A stretch of 64,000 nucleotides of DNA from Lysobacterales bacterium (lineage in GTDB: Bacteria; Pseudomonadota; Gammaproteobacteria; Xanthomonadales; SZUA-5), in contig JALHMH010000007.1 of assembly GCA_022844165.1 (NCBI GenBank), positions 62,001 to 126,000 on the forward strand, given 5' to 3'. Positions 57,184-64,000 of the stretch are shown piece after piece (the first letter of the stretch is position 1; every line of letters begins with the position of its first letter). The position numbers were made by a program, and so were the translations under genes. Below the pieces are notes generated by a model. It was not told where the DNA came from, made no database searches, and saw nothing but the letters and a program-made list of their open reading frames with translations.

Positions 57184-57549
57184 TCTCGATCGAATGGCAC
57201 GGCTCGCATTCCGGGCCGTGCCGTGAGACGAGACACACGGACACCGAATTCGGTGCGGCGCGCCAACTGTCGCTTCTGAACTTCGGTCCAGGCTCGCCTC
57301 GGGTTGAACTTTCAGGGAGGCGTTCGCGACCGGGATTGGTTCAAGAGAGCATTTCTCGCTGCTCGCAACCTGGTCCCGACCGATCTCAAATTCCCCGCAC
57401 CAATGCCGACGCGCGATCGGCCGTTACGCTGCACTGATGGCGGCGCAACTCAGACTTGACGTCATGTTTAAACCAGCCTGCCGCAGCTGGCCGTAATGTC
57501 GTCGATCGAGGCATCTGAAATAGACGCCTACGTCGTGTTCGAACCGACC
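57184..57549. other. Intergenic region after the small exported gene, with hairpins
   Basis: About 366 bp without a credible gene. GGCACGGC (57196-57203) and GCCGTGCC (57215-57222) form an 8-bp stem, probably the end of the small gene's transcript, though without a T-tract. CACCGAATTCGGTG (57242-57255) is a perfect 14-bp palindrome. The rest shows nothing recognisable. Confidence 0.5.
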
Positions 57550-58497
57550 TCAGTTCATTCGCGACAACACCGCTGCCCGATCGACCATCGCCGTCGCTGT
57601 TCCCAGTCGCTCGCACGCCATGCCCGCAGCGAGATTGGCGTGGCGCACGGCGGCACCGAAGGGCGCGTCTGGCGCAAACGCCAGAGCAGCGACCAGGGCG
57701 CCGGAAAAGGCATCCCCTGCGCCGGTACTATCGACGGCGTTCACGACGGCGGGCGCGACGCGGTAACAGGCCTCTTCGTCGCCGCGGCGGTTGCGGCCAT
57801 GCGAGACGAAGACACCCGCAGCGCCCAGCGTGATCACCACCGTCGGCACACCGAGCGTGCGCGCCAGCGCGTGCAATTCGAGATCATTCAGTTGCGCCAG
57901 GCTGGTGGCATCGACGCGTTGACCGACGCCTTCCATCAGCGCCGCGAACTCGGTTTCGTTGGGCGTCAGCACATCGATAAGCGCCAACAACTCGGGCGCC
58001 AGCGGCTCATGCATCGGCGCTGGATTCAGCACCATCAGAGCGCCGATCTCACGAGCGCGACGTGCCACCGCCTGGGTTACCGCAAGCGGCGTTTCGCATT
58101 GGGTCAGCACGATACGCGCCGCCGAGCCAATCGCTTCGGCGGCAAACGCCGGCATCAGGGTGAGATTTGCCGCCAAATCGACCACAATCAGATTGCGCCC
58201 ATCGGCATCGATCACGATGCTGGCGGTCGACGTTGGCCGATCGGCACTGACTTGCCAACGCGTCGTCAGGCCTTCGCCTTGCGCAAACTGACGTGCGACG
58301 ACCGCCAACGCATCGTCGCCGAGCGCGCCGACAAACAGCGTTTCCGCCCCTTGACGATGACAAGCCACCGCCTGGTTGAAACCCTTGCCGCCGGGACCAG
58401 TGGAGAAGCGCCCGACGCGCGTTTCGCCAATGACCGGGAAACGCTCCGTCAACCAACAATGGTCCTGCACGAAACTGCCGACCACGACGACGCTCAT
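57550..58497 (-). CDS. rbsK: Ribokinase / PfkB family sugar kinase
   Basis: A 315-residue PfkB kinase. The N-terminal signature is STGPGGKGFNQAVACHR, typical of ribokinase. The C-terminal signature is DSTGAGDAFSGALVAAL with the catalytic Asp, and VVITLGAAGVFV precedes it. It phosphorylates ribose (or a related nucleoside sugar) at O5. ATG 58497 overlaps the stop of the upstream nucleoside transporter gene as ATGA, so the pair is an operon for uptake and use of nucleosides. Confidence 0.9.
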   Translation of the reverse strand: MSVVVVGSFVQDHCWLTERFPVIGETRVGRFSTGPGGKGFNQAVACHRQGAETLFVGALGDDALAVVARQFAQGEGLTTRWQVSADRPTSTASIVIDADGRNLIVVDLAANLTLMPAFAAEAIGSAARIVLTQCETPLAVTQAVARRAREIGALMVLNPAPMHEPLAPELLALIDVLTPNETEFAALMEGVGQRVDATSLAQLNDLELHALARTLGVPTVVITLGAAGVFVSHGRNRRGDEEACYRVAPAVVNAVDSTGAGDAFSGALVAALAFAPDAPFGAAVRHANLAAGMACERLGTATAMVDRAAVLSRMN

Positions 58498-59801
58498 GAC
58501 GTGAACTTGAGCAATACGCCAGCGATCGTGGCGGTCATAAACGTGGCCAGCGAGCCGCCGAGCACTGCCCGCAATCCTAGGCGTGCGAGATCGCTGCGAC
58601 GCTCTGGCGCGAGGCTGCCGATGCCACCGATCTGGATGGCGATGGAGGCGAAATTGGCGAAACCGCACAGCGCGTAGGTCAGGATCAGCTTGGTTTCGGC
58701 GCTGATCGCAGCGGCGCCCTCGCCCACCGGGATCGTCGCCAGTTGCCCGTAGGCGATAAACTCGTTGAGCACGATCTTCTGACCGATCAAGCCACCCGCG
58801 ATGATCGAGTCTTCCCACGGAATTCCGATCAACCATGCGATCGGCGACAGCAGCACACCGAGGATGCTGCCCAAGTTGATGACAACTGGCACCTCACGGC
58901 CACTGTTGATCCAGCCTGCGATTCCAGTGATGTCCGCGCCCCAGCCGATGACTGCGTTCAGCATCGCGATCAGAGCGGTGAACGCCAACAACATTGCGGC
59001 GATGTTGAGCGCCAGCTTCAAGCCGTCGGCCGCGCCACTCGCTGCGGCATCGATGATGTTCGCTGTGGTCTTTTCGAAATGCACTTTGACTTCGCCACGC
59101 GTCAGCGGCTCGCCAACTTCCGGCACCAGCAGTTTGGCGATCACAAATGTGGCCGGCGCGGCCATGATCGAGGCCGCCAGGAAGTGTTTGGCGAAGATCG
59201 CCTGTTGTTCTGGATCGGGACCGCCGAGCATTTGCACATAGGTTGCCATCACGCCACCGGCGATATGCGCCATGCCGCCGATCATCATCGTCATCAGTTC
59301 CGACTCGGTCATCTTCGGAATGTATGGGCGCACCGTGAGCGGCGCTTCGGTCTGGCCGATGAACACCGACGCGCATACGGTGGTCGTTTCGGCGCCGGAT
59401 ACGCGCATGATCTTCGTGATCGCGAATGCCATGCCGCGCACAATCAGCTGCATCACGCCCAAGTGGTACAGCACTGCCATCAACGAGGCAAAAAAGATGA
59501 TCGTCGGCAGCACCTGGAAGGCGAAGATGAAGCCATAGGTATTGGCATCCAGCAGGTTGCCGAAAATCAACCGTGCACCCTCGGCGGTGAAGCCCGACAA
59601 TGTCACAAAACCGTGCGCCAGCGTATCGAAAATCGCCGCACCAAAAGTGGTCAGCAACACAAACATCGCGAACAACACTTGCAGCACCACACCGGTGCCG
59701 ACCAGCGTCCAATCCACACGCCCGCGGTTATTGGAAAACAGCCACGCGATCGCCAACAGGCTGCAGAGCCCAAACACCCCAAACGCAACGCTCCCCAGCA
59801 T
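58494..59801 (-). CDS. Concentrative nucleoside transporter (NupC/CNT family)
   Basis: A 435-residue inner membrane protein with about ten hydrophobic helices. The family signatures are AETTTVCASVFIGQTEAPL, GGVMATYVQMLGG and LCGFANFASIAIQIGGIG, with helix-breaking polar residues that line the nucleoside/proton site. It imports nucleosides coupled to an ion gradient. It is coupled by ATGA to a ribokinase, which would use the released ribose. Confidence 0.93.
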   Translation of the reverse strand: MLGSVAFGVFGLCSLLAIAWLFSNNRGRVDWTLVGTGVVLQVLFAMFVLLTTFGAAIFDTLAHGFVTLSGFTAEGARLIFGNLLDANTYGFIFAFQVLPTIIFFASLMAVLYHLGVMQLIVRGMAFAITKIMRVSGAETTTVCASVFIGQTEAPLTVRPYIPKMTESELMTMMIGGMAHIAGGVMATYVQMLGGPDPEQQAIFAKHFLAASIMAAPATFVIAKLLVPEVGEPLTRGEVKVHFEKTTANIIDAAASGAADGLKLALNIAAMLLAFTALIAMLNAVIGWGADITGIAGWINSGREVPVVINLGSILGVLLSPIAWLIGIPWEDSIIAGGLIGQKIVLNEFIAYGQLATIPVGEGAAAISAETKLILTYALCGFANFASIAIQIGGIGSLAPERRSDLARLGLRAVLGGSLATFMTATIAGVLLKFTS

Positions 59802-59889
59802 GCCCTCGCTCCTCGATGAGTTGTCCCAGGACTATAACCGCGTCAGCGGGAATCGAGGACACCTTTCGGTCGGCGGCGGCTCACAGTGT

Positions 59890-61365
59890 CTATTCGAAGC
59901 CATTCAAGAACACGCCGTCGCCGGCGCCGTTGCGCATGATCAACACAACATCGTCGACTTCGTCGGCGAGCAGCATGTCCAGATCGCCATCGTTATCGAT
60001 GTCATAGAGCGATGCACAAGAAGCGTTTGCGGTAGCCATGATTTGCGTGATCGGCGCGAACACGCCGGCACCGTTATTGCGCAGTAAATACCAGCGCGAT
60101 GCGCCGTAACTCGAGGTGACCCAATCGAGATCGCCGTCGCCATCCAGATCGCCCAGGTCGCTGGCGACCATCTGTCCGTTGAACGCATACATCGTCGCGG
60201 TTCCCAGTCCACCGCTGCCATTGCCGAGCAGAATCGCACCATTGTTGCTCTGGCCATTGACGGCGGCGACATCCAGATTACCGTCGCCGTTGACATCGCC
60301 GAGTACTAGTTTCCAGAGCAAACCGCCGCCGGAGACATTGGCACTGGAAGTAAAGGTACCGTTGCCGTTGCCCGTCAGCACGATCACGCGATTGTCGTTG
60401 CGCGTGCCCACCACCAGGTCCATCACCCCGTCGTTGTTCATATCGCCACTGGCCAATGCGTACTCACCATTGCCCCCCGAATTGAGGTCGACGCGATTGC
60501 CGAACACGCCGCTGCCGTTATTGCGCAGTATCGATAGCGTGTTGCCGACTTCTGTAGCCACTACCAGATCGGCATCGGCGTCTCCATCGATATCCAACGC
60601 AGCGATGCCGTGCGGCACATCGGCAACCGCAACTTGGGGCAACACATGGAAGCGTCCATTTCCCAGACCCAGCGCCACCGACACCGAATCGCTGCTGGTG
60701 TTACTGGTGACAATGTCGATCAGACCGTCGTTGTTAAAGTCGGCCAATTCGCTGGGGCTGGCCTCCAGGCCGATCGCCGGTGGCGGCAACAGCACGGGTC
60801 CCAAACGTCCGCTGCCGTCGGCGCGATTGAGCATCACCCGCAAGTCCGCACTGATTTCGTTGACCGCGATGTAGTCGACCCAGTCGTCCTGATTCAAGTC
60901 AGCGAACGCGCCGCCATACAAACGTGTCAGCGCGCTCGACGTGCGCACCGAGACGTTATCGATTTGCGTAAACACCGCCGGCGCGGCGCCTGCGCGCACC
61001 GTGAACGCGAAGCCGTAACCCGCCGTTTGCAGCGGTGTATTGTCGGCGCCGCGTAAGCTGCCAGCCATTTGCACGGCGACAACTTCGCCTGGGAAGTAGC
61101 GTTTGTTCGGTGTAAACACCAGCTGCGTGTTACCGTTTTCGAAAGCGATGGCGCCTACCAGTGGCCCGCGCTGTTGACCAAAAAAACGGATATTGCTCGC
61201 CGTAAACGTCGCCGGGTCGACGGCGCGATCGAAGTTGATGCGGATCGTCGCATCATTTGCCTGATTGTTGGCATTGCGTGTCGGCGAGTGAGAACTAACC
61301 GACAACGCATACGCAGAGCAGCCGAGCAATGAGCCGGCTATGCCCACCAAAGAATTCCATCGCAT
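59890..61365 (-). CDS. Secreted VCBS/FG-GAP repeat protein with Ig-like N-domain
   Basis: A 491-residue exported protein. The signal peptide is WNSLVGIAGSLLGCSAYA. A Big_5/Ig-like domain follows (SVSSHSPTRNANNQANDATI ... FDRAVDP). About six FG-GAP/VCBS repeats then each carry a D-x-N-x-D-G-x-x-D calcium site (FADLNQDDWVDYIAV, ADFNNDGLIDIVT, GDVNGDGNLDVAAV and YDIDNDGDLDMLLA), forming a beta-propeller. It ends in NGFE, a short tail that I recall on many secreted proteins of this order and that may be a sorting or anchoring tag (recall, unconfirmed). ATG 61365 is preferred over 61452 for its signal peptide. A CxxCH-bearing exported protein gene lies 144 bp upstream on the same strand. Confidence 0.85.
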   Translation of the reverse strand: MRWNSLVGIAGSLLGCSAYALSVSSHSPTRNANNQANDATIRINFDRAVDPATFTASNIRFFGQQRGPLVGAIAFENGNTQLVFTPNKRYFPGEVVAVQMAGSLRGADNTPLQTAGYGFAFTVRAGAAPAVFTQIDNVSVRTSSALTRLYGGAFADLNQDDWVDYIAVNEISADLRVMLNRADGSGRLGPVLLPPPAIGLEASPSELADFNNDGLIDIVTSNTSSDSVSVALGLGNGRFHVLPQVAVADVPHGIAALDIDGDADADLVVATEVGNTLSILRNNGSGVFGNRVDLNSGGNGEYALASGDMNNDGVMDLVVGTRNDNRVIVLTGNGNGTFTSSANVSGGGLLWKLVLGDVNGDGNLDVAAVNGQSNNGAILLGNGSGGLGTATMYAFNGQMVASDLGDLDGDGDLDWVTSSYGASRWYLLRNNGAGVFAPITQIMATANASCASLYDIDNDGDLDMLLADEVDDVVLIMRNGAGDGVFLNGFE

Positions 61366-61509
61366 GAGGCACCCATCGGACCAATCGCCTCCCCTGCGCG
61401 CCGAATTCTGAATCAACCGCGCGGGCGAATCCGTGCGCGTCCGCACGGTCACTGCGCACCGCTGGCGACCACATCGACTTGCCGCGCGCCGACGAAACCG
61501 GGCGCTGGA

Positions 61510-62019
61510 TTAGCGGATCGCCTCGAAGTTGCCTAGAAACTGGCGATCGGTACTGTTCAAAGGCGTGGTGCCGCGGAGAATCGCGCCCGTGGCGATCCAA
61601 TCGTTCATCAACGCCTGCAAGTCGATACCCGTGGGCGTGGATCCGGGCGGCATGCGCGGAATAATCGATGCTGGCGTGCCGGCGTTGGCGCAGTTGATGC
61701 GCAAGAACACCAAACTCTGCCGCGGCGAACCCGGCACCACGCGGCGAAAATCCGGATAACCGGACGGCGCACCGGTCTCGTCCTCGCCCAACAAATTGAG
61801 CTTGGCGTTGTTCGGCAGCACATTGAAGCCGCCGAGACTCAAGTCGGTATGGCATACGCCGCAACGCTGTTGAAGCAACGGCTGCACCTCGACGTAGAAA
61901 TCCACTTGGAAGTTGGGCGCAATGGCGTCGAGCGGCGAGCAATCCTCGGCTTTGTTGTGCGGCGAGGACGCGGCTTCCTGCGACAACCAGCAAGCCAGCA
62001 GCAATACGATTCGGCGCAT
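61510..62019 (-). CDS. Exported protein with CxxCH haem motif (cytochrome c-like)
   Basis: A 169-residue exported protein. The signal peptide is RRIVLLLACWLSQEAASS; a VQPLLQQRCGVCHTDLSLGG stretch near residues 45-62 carries the haem-attachment motif CGVCH. The pattern (bilin- or haem-bearing N-terminus, Pro/Gly-rich middle, then DLQALMNDWIATGAIL) matches Planctomycete-type cytochrome c PSCyt1-like domains, in which the WI..GA segment is conserved. It likely carries electrons in the periplasm. No adjacent oxidase is seen, and the next gene downstream codes for the VCBS-repeat protein. Confidence 0.72.
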   Translation of the reverse strand: MRRIVLLLACWLSQEAASSPHNKAEDCSPLDAIAPNFQVDFYVEVQPLLQQRCGVCHTDLSLGGFNVLPNNAKLNLLGEDETGAPSGYPDFRRVVPGSPRQSLVFLRINCANAGTPASIIPRMPPGSTPTGIDLQALMNDWIATGAILRGTTPLNSTDRQFLGNFEAIR

Positions 62020-62115
62020 AAGAACTCAGGTCGGCGGGATGCGCTGCAGTTTTGCGCGAGTTGGCACCTGGCGACTGAGATGGCGAGCACAGCGACAGCC
62101 ATTGCCTGGAATCGC

Positions 62116-64000
62116 CTATGGCATCGTTAACGCCTGCATGCAATTGCGTGTATTGGCCGGCTCGTAGGGCGGCAACACCGGATAAAAGCGAATGCGCTGG
62201 CAGCCATCGCCGGTGTCGAACGGTAACCAGCGCACGGCACTCGAGAATTCCAGGCGCAGATCGCTGCTCGGCAGCTTCTGGAACAGCGCGTTCCACACCC
62301 GAAGCGCGCCGGTCGCGCCGGAGAGTCTGGTCGGTTCGTTGTCGTCGCGGCCAAGCCAGACGATGCCAAGGTGCTCGCCGGTATAACCGGCATACCAGCT
62401 GTCGCGCAGACCATCACTGGTGCCGGTTTTCCCCGCCGAATCGATGCGCATGCCGGGTCCCTGGCTCAAGCTGCGCGCGGTACCCGAGAGTGTGGTTTCG
62501 TTGAGCGCCACCGTCACCAGCTTGACAACATCTTCGCCGCTCGCTTCGCCGCTGGGCCGCGGCACGCGGCTTAACACGCCACCACGTTCGTCGAGGACCG
62601 AATGCACCGCCGACAGCGGCACCACATTGCCGCCACTGGCCAGACCCTGATAAAGCTGGGCAACTTCGTAGGGGCTCAAATCGATCGAACCTAGAATCAG
62701 CGAAGGCAGCGGCTGGGCCGGCGGCATCACGCCGAGCGTGCCGATCAGCTGCGCCAACTGCACCACGCCAACGTCCAGCCCGACACGCGCGGTCGCGAGG
62801 TTGTAACTCTTGGCCAACGCGTCGACCAACGGCACCGTGCCATGACTAGTGCGATCGAAATTTTGCGGCTGCCAGGTCTTGCCGGTGGGCAGGCGCAGAC
62901 TCAACGGTTCATCGGACACCAGACTCGCGAGGCTGTAACGCCGCGGTTGTGAAAGGGCTAACAGATAGACAAAGGGCTTGAGCAACGAACCCACCGGCCG
63001 TTTTGCGTCCAGTGCCCGGTTGAACCCTGCGCTGCGTGCGTCGCGCCCCCCGACCAACGCCAGCACTTCGCCCGTGTGAGCATGCGTCAGCACCACAGCA
63101 GCCTCGGTTTTACCCTCGGCATCGACCGTCTTCAGCGTTGTGGCGATGGCTTGCTCGGCAAGGCGCTGCGCACCGGGATCGAGCGTTGTCAAAATTGTCA
63201 GGCCCTGACTCTGCAGCGCGCTCTGATCATATTCTGCGGCCAGCTGCGCGCGAACCAATTGCATGAACGCCGGATAGCGCACACGCGACGGCGGCCTCGG
63301 CACCACGGCAAGCGGCGCTTTCAACGCCGCCGCATGTTCGTCAGCATCAATGAGCCCGGTTTCCAGGAACTGGCCCAGCACGATTCTGCGCCGCGCGATG
63401 GCGCGCTCAGGGTTGCGCCGCGGATCGTAGAACGAAGGCCCCTTGACGAGACCGGCGAGCAACGCGATCTCGGGGGCGTCGAGCGCGTCCAACGACCGTC
63501 CAAAATAGAATTCAGCGCCGGCGCCGAACCCGTGCACCGCCAACGCACCGTTCTGGCCGATATAGGCGCGATTCAAATACGCCTCGAGGATGGTCTGCTT
63601 GTCGAATCGTGCATCGATCACCACCGCAAGGCCCATCTCCATCAGCTTGCGGCGCAACGAGCGATCGTTGCTGAGCAGCGTATTTTTCACCAGCTGTTGA
63701 GTGATCGTGGATCCGCCTTGCACGAGTTTGCGTGCGCGGATGTTTGCCCACATCGCGCGGGCGATGCCCCAGGGATCGATGCCCTCGTGATCCTTGAAGT
63801 TGCGATCTTCGACAGCCTGGATACCGGCAACGAGCAGCGCTGGCATCGCCGCGATCGGCAATGGCAAACGCTCGGTGTCGTCAGTCGGCAAGATGGTTGC
63901 GATTCGCGCCGGATCCACCCGGACTTGCTTCAGATCGCCTCCCCCTATGCGCTTGAGCGTTGCGATGCGGCCGCTCTGCAAGCTCAACCGAAACCGCTCC
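62116..64000 (-). CDS. mrcB: Bifunctional penicillin-binding protein 1B-type glycosyltransferase/transpeptidase, 5' end missing
   Basis: 627 codons to the right edge; the open frame continues past 64000, so the N-terminal cytosolic and membrane part is missing. The glycosyltransferase family 51 domain has AVEDRNFKDHEGIDPWGIAR and QGGSTITQQLVKN. The transpeptidase has the three penicillin-binding motifs: SLLK (serine nucleophile, in RPVGSLLKPFVYL), SYN (in KSYNLATA) and KTG (in AGKTGTSDGLRD). It polymerises glycan strands and cross-links peptides in the periplasm. PBP1B is suggested by the DPARIATILPTDDTERLPL segment before the catalytic domain; PBP1A cannot be fully excluded without the missing part. 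Confidence 0.92.
   Translation of the reverse strand, partial: ERFRLSLQSGRIATLKRIGGGDLKQVRVDPARIATILPTDDTERLPLPIAAMPALLVAGIQAVEDRNFKDHEGIDPWGIARAMWANIRARKLVQGGSTITQQLVKNTLLSNDRSLRRKLMEMGLAVVIDARFDKQTILEAYLNRAYIGQNGALAVHGFGAGAEFYFGRSLDALDAPEIALLAGLVKGPSFYDPRRNPERAIARRRIVLGQFLETGLIDADEHAAALKAPLAVVPRPPSRVRYPAFMQLVRAQLAAEYDQSALQSQGLTILTTLDPGAQRLAEQAIATTLKTVDAEGKTEAAVVLTHAHTGEVLALVGGRDARSAGFNRALDAKRPVGSLLKPFVYLLALSQPRRYSLASLVSDEPLSLRLPTGKTWQPQNFDRTSHGTVPLVDALAKSYNLATARVGLDVGVVQLAQLIGTLGVMPPAQPLPSLILGSIDLSPYEVAQLYQGLASGGNVVPLSAVHSVLDERGGVLSRVPRPSGEASGEDVVKLVTVALNETTLSGTARSLSQGPGMRIDSAGKTGTSDGLRDSWYAGYTGEHLGIVWLGRDDNEPTRLSGATGALRVWNALFQKLPSSDLRLEFSSAVRWLPFDTGDGCQRIRFYPVLPPYEPANTRNCMQALTMP

Overview
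The window reads as a stretch of gammaproteobacterial chromosome, G+C rich (codons end mostly in G or C). It is most likely from the Xanthomonadales/Lysobacterales, Rhodanobacteraceae-like. The basis is family recall rather than a search: LPS assembly (leuS-lptE), ubiquinone synthesis by Coq7, a secreted repeat protein ending in NGFE, and GC-rich tandem repeats beside a tRNA that resemble those of this order.

Layout. 1-2534: a TetR-controlled TolC/membrane-fusion efflux operon that runs off the left edge, with a clear 29-bp palindromic operator. 2554-5499: a GspE/PilB-like ATPase coupled to an unknown lipoprotein. 5638-9941: rRNA methyltransferase RlmI, methylcitrate synthase PrpC and a divergent acyl-CoA synthetase. 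10088-25942: guaB and guaA stand about 10 kb apart, with a signalling block between them (a PAS-GAF-GGDEF-EAL protein, a Ser/Thr kinase with TPR-like repeats, a secreted BNR-repeat protein and a histidine kinase/response regulator pair); a second Ser/Thr kinase follows guaA. 25949-28984: coq7, a GlcF-like Fe-S protein, ribosomal genes rplM-rpsI and tRNA-Gln(CUG).

28981-38280 is the accessory part. A tandem array of 160-161-bp units starts at the tRNA 3' end. It is followed by a compact type I restriction-modification operon on the minus strand, in transcription order hsdM, a 62-aa ORF, an Abi_2/HEPN gene, hsdS, a GIY-YIG/DUF4357 gene, a 45-aa ORF, hsdR. Every junction is a 4-nt stop/start overlap. 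hsdR carries one apparent single-base deletion and the extreme 5' end of hsdS one apparent single-base insertion, so the restriction system is either decaying, switched off or affected by sequence errors. The antiphage Abi gene and the two small coupled ORFs inside the operon are the most novel part of the window.

38514-50328 is mostly housekeeping: dcd, ppiB, nth, leuS, lptE, terC, an acetolactate-synthase-like enzyme and an aldehyde dehydrogenase. It also holds a GNAT-RidA fusion and a vapBC pair, lodged between the last two enzymes, whose toxin gene has an internal deletion.

50579-64000 holds FHA-GGDEF signalling, large secreted proteins with repeat domains, an MscS channel, a nucleoside transporter/ribokinase operon, an exported protein with a haem-binding CxxCH motif, a VCBS-repeat protein and a PBP1b-type peptidoglycan synthase cut by the right edge. 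No rRNA, CRISPR array, IS element or prophage was recognised.
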